Part shown: positions 35,947-48,564 of the stretch, in pieces
Numbering within the stretch: position 1 is the first letter of the stretch
How the letters are laid out: every line of letters begins with the position of its first letter
Assembly (NCBI GenBank): GCA_030272155.1
Contig: CP126191.1
Location: 3,060,501-3,124,500 of the forward strand
Direction of reading: 5' to 3'
From: Tetradesmus obliquus
Taxonomy: Eukaryota > Chlorophyta > Chlorophyceae > Sphaeropleales > Scenedesmaceae
DNA length: 64,000 bases
Notes under the pieces: model-generated
What the model was told of the DNA's origin: nothing
Seen by the model: only the letters and a program-made list of their open reading frames with translations
Databases searched by the model: none
Program-made: the position numbers and the translations under genes

Positions 35947-37614
35947 ATGTAAGAATGTATCTCGCCAGCGCCCCATGGCGGGAATGTCAATGCCGCACAC
36001 TCGGGTGTGGTCACAGCAACGGCATGGGACCTCACACAAGGCAACCCAGACAGCATGGTTGCAGCCGTCGAACGTTTGCGGTACTGGCTGTCCTAGAGAC
36101 AACGTACACGATGTGGCAGGTGAACATTCACTAACACACCGCTGGGCATCAAAAGCTCAAACAGCAGACACTGACAGCTCAAAAGGGCGCTGCCAGTAGC
36201 TACGCAGCAGCCAAGAGCAGCTGGCTGCATACATGCACTGTGGCAAATGACACATTGTGCTGTGAAGGCAGCAATGGCACCGCCACAGACTGCATGTCAT
36301 GCGTTCGGCAGTGCAAAAAGCTCCCACATGTCGCCAATGCACAACATGTGGCGTGATGTGTATTGAGTTGATGCAAGCACTGGCTGTGCCGGAGGCTATC
36401 CACTGGCCACTCTCAGGCCTCTGCTGCCGCCGCATGCCATGCAGACGCATGCCGCAGGCAACATCAGCAGTAAGTAACCAGGTCGGTCGCACGTTGCTGC
36501 CGCTGTCAGCCTCATGCGTGCCGTACAACAGTGCTGCTCGGCGCAATGCTATAAATGTCTGCCGGCTTCAATGAAAGCAGGCTGGTCAAGCTGATGTACT
36601 CGAATGTGATTGGATGCTTATACTCAACAAGATGACAGCAGCGTCACATGATGACCAACCCCGCACCACCGGAGTGCAAAGCCGTCACCCGTGCACGCGT
36701 CCTTGACATCAGCTACCGCACCCTACCCACAACACATAACCCCCCATACCACGCTGCAGCCCAGGCTCTAACGCAGCACCCTCTCCAGTAAAAGATGTTG
36801 TAGGATTCAACCCACCCTAAAAGCAACAGCCTGAAAGTGCCCCATTGATTGACAGAACATATCCCAGCTAGCAACCTCAGCTGAAACATGCAAGCGCTCC
36901 TCCACCACACCAGCTGCACGCAGCTCCTCCACTGCAACTGACATGTCTGCAGCTCCCCCTCTTGATATACACATGCACATGGGTGAGAGCACCTTGCAGC
37001 AATCACGGAGCTGCTAGGCAGTCGTTACTGCCTGTAGGAACAGCAGCAATGCCAGCACCTGACAACACCCAGGGCTGCCGCTGTATTCCACATGTCTGTA
37101 AGTAGAGTAGTGCCTGCCCAAGGCTCCTGCAGCACCACACACCATGCAGAGGCAAGCACAAACAAGCAACGCCTCCATGCAACAGCATGCCATAGCGCTG
37201 CGCGTCACTCTCCAACCAATGAAGCTTCATCCGACAACCACGCGGTTGGGGAAGGCCCTGAAGGCCTCAGACGCAGCAGCTAGCAGTAACGGTTGCATTC
37301 TCTTTGCCACCACACTGGCAAAACGATTGTGTTGCACACATACATACATGCGTCATCTCCAATTTCATCTTTCAAAAAGCAGCGACGTACAAGCGGCAAC
37401 GCGCAGCAAGCACAGCACCAGGCGGGCCCGCCATGCAGCGAATGCACACGCCCAAGGAAAACAGCTGCCGCAGTGTAACAAGCAATGTAACAAGCTGAAA
37501 GTTGTACACACGAATACCTGCCATGCAGTAACCAGGCACAGGCGGGGTGGAGCCAACAATCACATTTGAAGCAGGCAGCAGCTGTAGCCACTCACGCATG
37601 CTATGACAGGGCAC
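35947..37614 (-). CDS. Probable exon cluster of an unidentified spliced gene
   Basis: Five candidate exons (37518-37614, 37239-37265, 37059-37126, 36816-36959, 35947-36092) have compatible phases and no internal stop. They give about 160 residues, including MREWLQLLPASNVIVGSTPP, GRHYSTYRHVEYSGSPG and MSVAVEELRAAGVVEERLHV. Start and end exons are not found. An open patch at 37669-37830 (TELIELSRQLHIWGVVA at its end) could belong to it. G/C third-position bias is weaker than in confirmed genes. I do not recognise the protein, and the model may be partly chance. Confidence 0.35.
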
Positions 37615-38208
37615 CTGCAACGCAGCCGCAACCGGGCGAGGCAACGAGCCCACAGCTGCTGCTGCGCGTTAAGCAACAACACCCCAAATGTGCAACTGCC
37701 TGCTCAACTCAATCAACTCAGTAGTACAAGCTATCCCTGATGTGTCAGGGCAGCCACAAGCCCAACTGTAGAGAAAAGTCCGCGCAATGGGCAATGCATG
37801 CGGCACTGCAACTTTGTGCGTCATCCCTTCTTTCGACAGACCTCTTTTGCATCTTTCCATGCATGTACAACACATGCGTGTACTGTGCGTGTTGCAGTAG
37901 GGTTCAGGTTTGCGCCAACAGCATGCATGCGACGGTAGGATTGATCTTCGCCACACAGCACGCGCTCCAACCAATGACACGAACACAACCCCAAAAGCTG
38001 AGCCTTTCCCACTGTACCTCATGCTCAGATCTTCACTGCCACATAGACAAACAAGCCAGCAAGCAAGCCTGCCACATAGCAACCCATGCGGGGCTCCATG
38101 CGTCAGCTTGCTGCAGAGTATATCACACATACAACTACAAGAGCATCGTTCCTATGCAGGATGCCCTCTCCAACTGCACTCACCAACCCACACCACCATG
38201 TCATTCTG

Positions 38209-41200
38209 TTATATACCGGCACCAGACACCAGCTGTACGTCAAACTTTCCCGCCTTGTGTGTTGGCAGCAGTCCAAACTCGCCAATGTAGCTGCGGCACA
38301 GCGGGCATGTCGCACCAGTGCGGGTGCTGCTGGCAACCAGCTGCCGTGCACACGCCAGGCACAGCGCATGCATGCAGGGGCCAATCGCAACTGACACATC
38401 CTCCTCCCAACACACACAGCACTGCTCCTCATACCAGCCGCTGCTGGCGGCTCTTGACAGCCCTGAGCAACCTGCAGCGCTGCTGCACGCCTTCATACCA
38501 GCAGCGCCTGCCGCAGCCTCGCAGGCAACTGCGCAGCTGCCCCCAGCAGCGCAGCACGCAGTGCTGCTTGCACTGTCTGCCGGCTCGGCGCGCACCAGCT
38601 TGTCTGCCGCAGCGGCGGCAGCAGCAGCAGCAGCGTCGCTGCAACAGCTGGCATCGCCACGCCGCGAGCAGCGCGGGCTGTCGCAGCAGAAGCTGCAGCT
38701 GCCGCATGCCACGCCGCAGCAAGCACCAGAACAGCCAGGCTCCAAAGCAGGTGTTGCTCCAGGAAGCTCCTTAGGTGTGCCTGGGATGCCTGGCAGTGCA
38801 TCTTCTGCTGTGTCATGCAGCTGCGCAGCCTGCAGGCGTGTTGTTTGGATCTGCTCTAGCTGCTGCAGCTCCTGCGTGAGCTTGGCCTGCATCACGCCAG
38901 CTGCAATGGACTTCAGGCTTGGAGGTCCGTACGCCCTGGCAGCAGGAGACAGGCAAGTGGCGGCCGCAAGTGTCGGATAACGGATAAATTTGTCTCAGCA
39001 GCTGCAACAGAACCAGGGGCGGAGCAGTGCAACCAAACTGCCCCGCATAGAATTGCATCCATAGCAAAGACACAGCACAGCCACCGAAACATTACACAAC
39101 TTCAGTGTGCATGGTTGTCCACACCACCTTACCCAGCCAGTAGCCAGCTGGCACTTCATCAGTGCCCACTGACAGCTGAGGCACGCACCGGCTGCAACCC
39201 CAGGACGTCAAGCCCCCTCTCCTCGCATCGACAGTAATACAATATCGCAACACAATACTTCAGGCACCATGCCCCGAACCCGCCCGCTTCACCTTGGGGC
39301 GTCAGGCTGCAGCACCTCCAGCACCCGGACGACCACAGCGCAGTTTCAAAGCACACAACCATGTCTACACTACAACAACAAACAGCCATCACAGGCTTTA
39401 CCACACCCCGCAGGCCTCACCTGGGCGCATCAGGCTGCAGCGCCTCCAGCACCCTCGCAAGAGACAGCGTGGGCGTGAGCACGCGCACCATCTGGCGGTA
39501 GCCGCGGTGCGCTGCCAGCTGCGCAGGGTTCATGCCGTACAGGTTGCTGATGGAGCGAGGGTCTTGGGCACGTGGCGCCTCCGGCGGCCCGCTGATCAGC
39601 TGCACCACCTGCAACAGACACAGCGCAGCGACAAGACAAACGAGAGATCAACAGCATGTACAAGCCACAAGGGGTTCAAAGCTGACGCATGCACAGGAAT
39701 GCGGCCCACGTGTCTGATGCTTCCTGGCTTGCCTTGGACACACAACGCCTTGCATCAGCATCTTGCCCGCTGAGCGCCCTGTGCCATGCGCCAAGCTTGC
39801 GCTCAGCTGAGCACCCCGGGCCATCACTCCCCCTACTCACGTAGTGCTGCAGCAGCATCAGCGCGATGGGCATGTGGTTGCGCACCACCGCCAGGTGCAG
39901 CGGTGTGCTGCCCACGGGTACGGTCAGCCACGCGTCAAACACGCGGTCGTTGACCAGCGAGCCGTCTGCTCCCGCCTGCAGCAGCGACAGCACCAGCGGC
40001 TCGCTGCAGCCCCACACGGCGTAGTGCAGCGGCGTGAAGCCGCTCAGGTTGCGCTTGTTGGCAAACCTGCACAAGGAAAGGGACAAGCAGACAACAGCCA
40101 GGAGCAAGGAAACCGTGAGAAGACCACATGAGAGAGCAACCCAACTCTGATGTTGGAGTGAGTGCTGGTGCTGGGCTCTAGCACCGCCAGTGCAGGGCCG
40201 CGAGTTATAGCATTATAAAGCTGAGTTTGGTAGCCACAAGCTCAACACAGCGCGCAGCTTGCATGTCTGCAGGCAGGGAACGTAGGTCACTGTCCAGGCG
40301 TACACACGTCATACACAACATATTGTTGTGCGTCCGTACTAAAATCACAGCACACAGCGAATATGAATATTCAAGGTTTGTCTCGCACCTGCTGGCCAGG
40401 TTTCTGTCCCGCGCCTTCTGCAGCAGGTACTCAGCCACCTCGCTGTGGCCATGCAGCGCGGCATAGTGCAGGCACCTGAGGTGGGCAGGTGCACCAAACA
40501 GAGACACAGGGCAGATGTCACTGGGCGTATGGTTTGTCTGTGTTTGCAGGGTACAGGTGTTGACGTCAGCAGGCACCTGAAGCCCACAAGACAACAACGT
40601 GGAGAAAGTTATGTTGTGCGTCTGCTTTAAGTCCCGACTTCACAACCCTTTCCTGCATAAAAGCATGCTGTTGCACGCTGCAGCTGCCGGTAACTCCCAC
40701 ATGCACAGCAGGCAGCAGCTGCCACATGCACAACAGGCAGCAGCTGCCAGTAACTCCCACATGCACAGCAGGCAACAGCTGCTAGCCACTCGAACATGCA
40801 CAGCACCCAGCAGCTGCCAGCAGCTGCCACATGCACAGCAGGCAGCAGCTGCCAGCAGCTGCCCACATGCACGGCAGGCAGCAGCACTCACGTGTTGCCC
40901 TCCCGGTCCACTGCAAACAGGTTGGCTGCGCCCTCCACCAGCAGCTGTGTGCACACCAGGTGCCCCTGCTTGGCCGCCACAATCAGCGGCGTGCGGCGGT
41001 ACAGGTCGCGTGCATTCACCGTCTGACGCAGGCGCCTAAAAGAGACAAGCTGCTGCTCAAGCGGCTGATGCGGCTGCACCTGCTGCTGCTGCTGATCCTG
41101 CTGAGAGTCGTCAGCTAGTGCAGGGAGACTGTGCTGCTCCAGCTGCTCTTGCTGGTGCTCTGGATCGGCCTGCTGCTGCTGTTCCTCAGCTTCCTGCCGC

Positions 41201-41740
41201 TGCTCTTGCTGCTCGCAGATGCCTTGCGACTGCTTGTGCTCTTCGCTGCAGGCAGGCTGCTGCTCAGGCTGCTGCTGTGCCTGCACAGGGCAAGGAAACA
41301 TGTAGCCCAGGGTCAGGTTGTGTGCATGGCTGAATTATGCAAATCTATCGTAGTCACTGACTTGCAAAATGGCTCAGACCCTACAGTAGTTACAAGTGGC
41401 AATAGTGCAGCGTTGCCACCACCACCAGCACTGCTGCTGCTGCTGCTGCTGCTGTGCAAGCCTGCCAGGCTGAGGTCCTGGCCGACTTGCAGCTCCGACT
41501 CACGTTGAATTCCTGTCTGACTGCCTCAACCAAAGGCTCAAGGACAGCTGAGATCACGTCGCTGTGGCCCTGCTTGGCAGCCAGGTGGAGCACGCCCCTC
41601 CTCTTCACCAGGGTGACCGAGGAGGCAATCAGCTTGGGCTCCTCGACGATTTGGCGCTTCACCCAAGCAACATCGCCACTAACTGCTGCATCCAGGATGT
41701 CTTGCGACTCCCTTGACAGCGCGCTTTGCAAGTTGCCCAT
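38209..41740 (-). CDS. XB3/XBAT-like ankyrin-repeat RING E3 ubiquitin ligase
   Basis: Six exons (41504-41740, 40892-41280, 40389-40475, 39841-40066, 39421-39608, 38209-38935) join in frame to 617 aa. The start MGNLQSALS carries a likely N-myristoylation signal, as in the plant XB3/XBAT family. Ankyrin repeats follow (GVLHLAAKQGHSDVI, TPLIVAAKQGHLVCTQLL, CLHYAALHGHSEVAEYLL, TPLHYAVWGC, TPLHLAVVRNHMPIALMLL). A C-terminal C3HC4 RING reads CCVC, then CMHALCLAC and CPLC. A Gln-rich insertion of about 75 residues (part of exon 2) splits the ankyrin array. A Cys cluster (CSGACCGVACGSCSFCC) sits before the RING. Expected role: membrane-anchored E2-dependent ubiquitination of an ankyrin-bound substrate. 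Confidence 0.85.
40683..40888. repeat. Intronic minisatellite
   Basis: Five to six imperfect copies of a roughly 35-bp unit containing CACATGCACAGCAGGCAGCA and CAGCTGCCAG lie in intron 2 of the ankyrin-RING gene, next to the exon 2 donor. Confidence 0.75.
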
Positions 41741-43480
41741 GGGGCTTCTTCCTCCCACCGATGTACCCGCTGCCGAGCTACCGAGCTGCAGCAAGCTGCC
41801 GGTTCTTATATTAATACACTAGATAACTTGAATGAACTCTGTGAATGCAGCTGAGGATACGCTGCTGCAGAGGGTGCTAGCAGGAAAGGACGTTGTAGGC
41901 TCCTGCAGGTAGGTGAGGGACGAACGTGACAAACGACGATGTGCATCAATGCTACCACTAAGATGCGCAGCTGCACTGCGAGTGTATGCAGTTCCGAAGC
42001 ACTGGCCCTTTGGCCTTTTGCTGAGGGCTCACACACAGGCAGGCGCACTATCACTAGGAACCACGCGCTTCAACATCAGCATTCCGCAGCATTACATTCC
42101 AGCAGAGGTCGCGTATGCATACACGTCACGGAAAGTTCGCAGTCGGCACTATCAAATATGCATAAGCTCGGCGTTCCCTGACCACCAACGGGAGTCTTGC
42201 CTCACACAACGATTGCTCGCCGTACAAAAGGGCGCTATATGATTATTGGAGCGATGAAGTAGTGGATCCCTGCAGTGTCACTGGCAAGCCCTTCAGTTGA
42301 CCTGTACACGCAGGCACCATTCCCAAAACTGCCGACTGCACTAATCTCGTGTAGCTCACATCGCAAATCACAATGTCACATGTGTTTGAAACCTGGCTAT
42401 CCGAAGTTTTAGAAGTGCATCAAGACTCATGGCCTGTCCCTCAGGGCCTGTCAACACCCCTTGGACTCCACATCAGATGGTCAACGCTGCAGGCCCTGTC
42501 ACAGGGCGCAACCACAGTGTGCGCTGGTGCATTGCAATCGCCACAATGGTGCTGACATGGACACTTACCACCTCGTTACTCCATCTAAGGAGAAACCTGG
42601 TGCAATTTCGTATCATGCTGAGACTGCAGTGCATGGCGGCAGCTGATGGTGGCCCGCACTGCCGCACCGCTGAAAATGTGCACCTGGACAGTAGTCAGCG
42701 GCACCGTCAGCTGCCCGCAGTTGGGCAGGGAAGGTCGCTAGATCAAGCTGTAAGCGCATGTCTCAGCATATGTGCATGTAAACCTCCGCACGCATGCGGT
42801 GATGGAGTGCCTCTGACATGCGTGCAAAGCAAAAGGACGAGCTTACATGGCTCCTGCTCCAGTGGTTTGAGCAGAGTACGCACTTGTTATCTTGCTGGGC
42901 TGCAGTGCTGCCGCCTCAAGCCTGGGCTGGTGCGGTGCATTGAGGATCATGCCATGGGGTCATCCCATGACATGGTGCCATACGCAGCGCCAACAGGGTG
43001 CTGTGCAGCCTCTGCACAGCGGCCACGCCCGTCCGCAGGTCACACCCTCCACTGCTGAGGACGGCCAGGTCAAACCTGCCCCAGCATCAAACACTTCATT
43101 CGGCACAACGCACTTGATGCTCAAGGCTGCTTGCATGCAAGCAAAGCGGTGACGACGGCATGCAGCGGGACCAGCTGGGGCACAGCAAAGCATATGAGAT
43201 TCGAGATGCAGGCATGGTGAGGGGGGCCCTATTTAGATATTTGAGTCAGCAATATGTTGCATCGTGCTGCTGCGAACTGTGTTTCCTGCAACTCTCTGCA
43301 CAGCAGCTGTGCTTCGTCAAGTTGTCATGGCAACAGGCACGCTTGAACACGCCTGTAACACGCCTGCCGTACAGTCTACCTGAGAGCACTCCGAGCTCAA
43401 AACAGCTGCTGTGGTTGTTGAATGAAGTCAGCAGGTGGAGAGGATCAAAGGCCAAACCGTGCACCCGCCAGCGTGGCTCC
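41741..43480. other. Intergenic region upstream of ankyrin-RING gene
   Basis: About 1.7 kb. The left part should hold the ankyrin-RING promoter. Frames at 42429-43058 and 43160-43570 (+) show no recognisable domain; the second overlaps the proposed first exon of the small gene at 43481. Confidence 0.4.
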
Positions 43481-43958
43481 ATGGCATCAGATGTTGCTGC
43501 TTCTTCCGTTGAACCTCACCCAGCACAACTTCAGGTAACTTTATCAAAAAAGCTATCCATTCTCTTTTGATGCAGTCCGGTCACCGAATTGTTGACAGGC
43601 ACAGCTGTGCTGGGCTGCAGCACTCAACTCGACAGCATGCCACTCCGAGTGTCAGCAAGTTGTTGAGTGCCGTCAGCCTGAATTGCAGATAACGAGTAGC
43701 CAATGTTCAAGCCATTGTTAACTGCAGGCAGCGTCGAGGGTGCAAACGTTGAACACAATTAACCAGGTGATGGGTGCACCACTGAGCGATGGTGCTGACC
43801 CAGCACCGCATGATGCTGCTCATTGCTCGTGCACGTTCTCTAGCCAGGATGTGAGGGTCCAGGGAGAGCTTCATACACTTGCACAGCACCAAGCAACGTT
43901 CAAGGCATGTAGAGCGCAGATCAGGGGTGTTCCATTTCAGGTTTTTGGCTCCTCGTGA
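43481..43958 (+). CDS. Small two-exon orphan or transposon-derived protein
   Basis: Exons 43481-43534 and 43767-43958 join in phase (about 81 aa). The first exon starts MASDVAASSVEPHPAQLQ. The second ends HCSCTFSSQDVRVQGELHTL...AQIRGVPFQVFGSS. The Cys pair and the AT-rich, TGAAATGAAAT-containing flanks (about 43966-44000 and 44624-44680) suggest a degraded mobile element, but no transposase domain is visible. I do not recognise the family. Confidence 0.35.
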
Positions 43959-44104
43959 AAGAAATTTCATGAAATCTGAAATGAAATGAAAAGTGAAACG
44001 CGGAACGTGTAATAGTGAAAGATGGCTGAGCAGCAGCAACAACCAGCGGGCGGGCAAGTTCAAACTGCAAGCTAGGAGTGGCTGGACAGCATCATAGAAG
44101 ACGA

Positions 44105-44139
<35 letters not shown>

Positions 44140-44305
44140 GAGAGGGGGAGGAGCAGCAGCAGGGGTAGCGCAGCATGCTAGCTGGATCATGACACAAGAT
44201 GAGCAGCAGCAGAGTGGCACTGAGCTGGGAATGTGGCTTTGTTTTGCATATGTTCATGCTTGCTTGTGCTAACCGGTGATGTGTACAGTTATTGTTGGCA
44301 TAAGT

Positions 44306-44374
<69 letters not shown>

Positions 44375-44875
44375 GTTGGTCTTGACAGGAGCGCCCTCCT
44401 GCCCCCCACGTGGCAGCAAGCTGCAGGGAGCGTCTTGCAGTTCACTGCAGTAGGTTGCTTTGCATGGGTTCCAGGGGCCTCTGCTATGCTGTAACCCCTA
44501 AAAGATATATTGCAATGCTAATCGACTATTTCTTATATATCCTTGCGTGAGCCAACGCGTTCCTCGCTCTCCAAAAGCCCATTTCGCTGTCATTTCACTT
44601 CGCGCAGTGGAGCCCAGATCGATTGAAATTTGAAATGAAATTTCAGTGAAATTACTGAAACAACTAAAAGTGAAATCTGTAACGGCACACCTCTGCGCCG
44701 CAGATTGACAGTAACAAGTAGGGTTGGGGGTCCTCGGTGAGGGTACAGCAGCACTACCCCCTGCGGTGTCAGCTTGCAAGCAATTGTCGATTATCAACAT
44801 TGAGCGTGGCAAGAAAAGCTGTGATCTTGGTCGGCTGCGTGTAGAAGTAGGGCACGCACTCGCTCACTAGTCGTG
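43959..44875. other. Repeat-rich intergenic region upstream of cytochrome c1
   Basis: It contains a CAG run (44108-44137), the (GAT)n microsatellite and two related AT-rich GAAATGAAAT blocks about 650 bp apart. The right end should hold the cytochrome c1 promoter. Confidence 0.5.
44307..44374. repeat. (GAT)n microsatellite
   Basis: About 22 perfect GAT/ATG units. Confidence 0.95.
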
Positions 44876-46747
44876 ATGCAGACCTCTCGCGGGGCGCTGC
44901 TGCGGGCGCTGCGCAGCAGCCTAACAGCAGCTCAAGCTGGCACAAATGCAGGAGCAAGCAAGGCATGTTACGTTAGGAGTGGGCTAGATAGTCACAACCA
45001 GGAGATCTCGACGAGCTTTGCCTGGGCTCCTGACCATCTAGTGACCTGTAGCGCACGCGCAGTAGAACCAGCTTTAGGATCTTTTGTTGGCGTTCAGCAG
45101 GCGAGCTAGCAGCAGCACTGTAGGTCATTGGTGCAGGATTCTGAGCAGTAGGAGACTTTCGTGCTTGCAGGCTCTCTCAACAGCAGCTGGCGCAGAGGCA
45201 GGCACATCTCGTGCCTCATGGCTGGCAGGCATGGCAGGGACCCTTGCTGGCCTAGCAGGTGGGTCAACAGCAGCACCCGGCTGCAGCATGCTTAGCAGCA
45301 GCAGCTCCGGCAGCAGCATGACAGGCGCCAAATGTAGGCAGCGGCCTGCAGCACTGGGATGTGTTCAAGGGAGCATTTGACTCACACCACTAGAATTGCG
45401 GCAGTGGGAGGTTCAAAGCACAAGATCAAAGCTATCTCAAGCGCCCAAAGAGCAGCAAGCGACGAAGCAGCATGCACACTCGTGCAGCAATGACACCGGC
45501 CATCTAGCAAGCAATTTCAGTGGAGCGCACTACAGCACTACATGCGTGCTAGCTACAAATAAGGAGCAGCACACACACCAACATGCTTGCCCTAGCTTTC
45601 TGCACACACATGCTGCCGCAGCCACGTGCATGGCACTGCATCGCCTGGTGCACGCCCTAGGAATATGCTCAGCACACCCTGCACCTGGCACAGCGCACAA
45701 TCAATTCCTGCAAACGCGCGCGTACTCTGCACCTGGCACACCATCATTACATTTGCCTGTCCTGCAAACGCGCCATGTGTGATGTGTCCAGGCTGCAGCT
45801 GGGTTGCTGCTGCTGACCACGAGGGCGAGCACGGCCTCTCATCTGTTGCATGGCCGTGGAGCCATGAGGGCATGACTGAGAGCTACGACCACGCAGCAAT
45901 CAGGAGGGGCTTCCAGGTGTACCAGCAGGTGCGGCAGCGCGATACACAGCATAGCATGGGGTCAACAACAAGCTGCTGTTGACATCGAGATTTTGGGCTG
46001 GGACATGAGCAGCAGCAGCCAGCAGCCATGCACAGCTGCAGCTGTGCTGCTGCTGCTTGCAGTGGAGTAGGGGCAGCGGCAGGGCGCCAGGCTGCAGGCA
46101 GGACAGGGTGAGGTGCAGCAGCGCTTGCAGGAAGTGTGTTGCAAGGCATGCGGGCAGTACCGAGGTGTGGATGGAGCTGCAGCCTGCTGGAGACTGTTGT
46201 TGCTGCGCAAATCCAGTGCGCTCCAGGCAGGAAATAGGGCGCAGCAGCAGCCTGCCATTCGCAGCAGCTGGACAGCAGCTATAGTTCTATCCCAGTGGCA
46301 GCTTAGAGGAGAAGAGGGGTTTGCATGGTGCATGCGCAGGCAGCTACGCTGCAATGAAACACAGCATGCGGGTGCGATGCAGCACAAGCTGCTTGCCGCG
46401 GCACCCGCTGAGCTGCTGTGAGAGGCAGCTGGATGCAGCGTAATGCCCTGACAGGCATCTGACACAAACTGGAGCGCAGCGGCTGTGCTTGTGCACATGG
46501 CAGCAGCATGCTGTTGCAGCTGGTTTATGCAGGAGCAGCAGCTGCACGCCAGCAAGAGAGCATAATGTTTTGCGAGGTGCAGGAGCATCTATGTTCCTTG
46601 AGCGCTCCGCAGGAGCGCAGACGTGTAAACTTGCACAGAGTGCGCAGTGCATTGCGCACAGCAGCACAGCTGTGGTGGCTTTCCTCGGCATGCTGCCATA
46701 CCCATGCATACTGCCGACTCAGAATGCATATGCACACTCACACCGCA

Positions 46748-46798
<51 letters not shown>

Positions 46799-48564
46799 CT
46801 GCAATGCTGCACAGGTGTGTGCTGCATGCCACAGCCTGGAGTACATCCACCGCCACATGCTGCAGGCTCAGCATGCAGGTGTGCACTCACGCCGTGTCTT
46901 CTCTGCGCTGCTTCTGCACCGCTGCTGTGCCGTGTCGCACACTGCAGGTGTGTGCTGCCTGCCACAGCATGGAGTACATCCACTACCGTGACCTGGTGGG
47001 CGTGTGCTACACTGAGGAGGAGGTCAAGGCCATGGCTGCTGAGGTGGAGGTGAGGCGCTGAGGCAACTGGAGCAGCAGCACAGCAGCAGTGCTGTGAGCT
47101 GCTAACAGCAGCAGCAGCTTGCAGCAGCAGCAGTCACAGCAGCAGCCGAGTCACGGTTGGGCAGGGGTGGATGGCACAGGAAGGCCTGGCAGGCAGCACT
47201 TGTAAGAGCCATTCTGCTAATCATCAGCGCGCAGTTTGCTGCACAGCACTGCCAAGTCAGCAGGCGCCTGTGCGGACGGTGATGCGCTTGGCTGGGCGTC
47301 TTGCACACACAGGTGCAGCAGCGCATGGAAGCAGCAGGTGCTCAGCTGCCAACCGGCAGGCAGTTCGCAGGCAGCTGGCACTGCATGACACACAGGTACC
47401 CTGAGCAACCAGACCCCGCACCTGCCGTTGCTGCTGAGATATCATCTTGCCCGTGTTGCCATGCTTCGCGCACACCAGGTGGTTGACGGCCCCAACGATG
47501 AGGGCGAGATGTTTGAGCGCCCAGGCCGCCTCAGTGACCCGCTGCCGCGCCCATACGACAATGAGCAGGCTGCGCGCTACGCCAACGGCGGCGCGTACCC
47601 GCCCGACCTGTCGCTGATGACCAACGCGCGCCCCAACGGCCAGAACTACCTGTTCTCGCTGCTGCTGGGATACAAGGAGCCGCCGGCAGGCGTCAGCGTG
47701 AGTGGCAGCTCTTTGAACTGCATGTATGCTGGCTAGCAGGTTATGGGGAACGGCATTGAACATAGCGCACCGGCCCGTCGTGTGTTGGTTCACGTGCTGG
47801 CATGCACGTGAAGCACCGAATCCCGCGCGGGCGATTCCAATGCAAGTGCTTGCCTGGTTAAGCTAGCGCCGGCTGCGGCTTGCGCACTGTCTGTTTGGCT
47901 GCACTGCTGACATGCTGCTGCTGCTGCTGCTCTTCCCACCTCGTGCCGCAGGTGCGTGAGGGCCTGTACTACAACCCCTACTTCCCTGGTGGCGCCATTG
48001 CCATGCCCCGCATGCTGGCAGATGGCGGTGTGGAGTACGACGATGGCACACCCAGCAACAGCTCGCAGCAGGCTAAGGTGAGGCAGGCGGCATGCGGCGG
48101 GTTTGATGATAGTGGCGGCTTGTGCCTGAGCATGGGGGTCGGTGCATGTGCTTGTTAGGTTGTCAGCTCTACTGTGCAGCTGGCAAGAGCCGTCAGCGCT
48201 GCCTGTGGTTGCGCTGGCACGCTGGCCTCTTCTTCATCAGCGCTGCAAGGGTGTCATGGGGGCGCCCTCTCATCCCCATCGCTGCCTCCTTTCCCAGACA
48301 CCACGCCTCTTGAGTTTCAGGTGATGAGACCTGTCTGCTGAGCACTGCTGCCTGCTGTGCTTTGCCTGTACCCCACCCTTGCCCGTGCAGGACGTGACCA
48401 CCTTCCTGGCGTGGGCTGCCAGCCCAGAGCAGGATGAGCGCAAGCTGATGGGCATCAAGGCCATGACGCTGATCGCCATCATGTGGACCTACGCCATCTA
48501 CCAGAAGCGCCTGCGCTGGTCCACACTCAAGAGCAGGAAGGTCATTGTGGATGTCATTAACTAA
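44876..48564 (+). CDS. CYC1: Cytochrome c1, haem protein of mitochondrial complex III
   Basis: Seven exons: 44876 to about 44971, 45171-45258, 45792-45928, 46948-47049, 47479-47697, 47952-48077, 48391-48564 (about 313 aa, normal for the family). The bipartite mitochondrial presequence starts [16 protein letters not shown] and continues with a hydrophobic sorting segment ([14 protein letters not shown]). Mature blocks are [27 protein letters not shown] with the covalent-haem Cxx[41 protein letters not shown], the Met-ligand region GGAIAMPRM, and the C-terminal anchor [20 protein letters not shown]. It passes electrons from the Rieske protein to cytochrome c. The first donor is uncertain: GT at 44972 keeps phase, and a GC donor at 44963 is an alternative. 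Confidence 0.95.
46751..46794. repeat. (TG)n microsatellite
   Basis: About 22 TG units in intron 3 of cytochrome c1, ending about 20 bp before the partial haem-exon copy. Confidence 0.95.
46815..46850 (+). pseudogene. Partial copy of the cytochrome c1 haem exon
   Basis: Thirty-six bases match the start of exon 4 (46948-46983) with two mismatches, including an AG acceptor just before it. It encodes [12 protein letters not shown] and then loses similarity. It lies 133 bp upstream of the real exon, inside the intron. Confidence 0.8.

Noticed and set aside
44072..44419. Poly-Ser open frame on the minus strand
   Set aside because: Translation of the (GAT)n microsatellite and a CAG run, not a gene.
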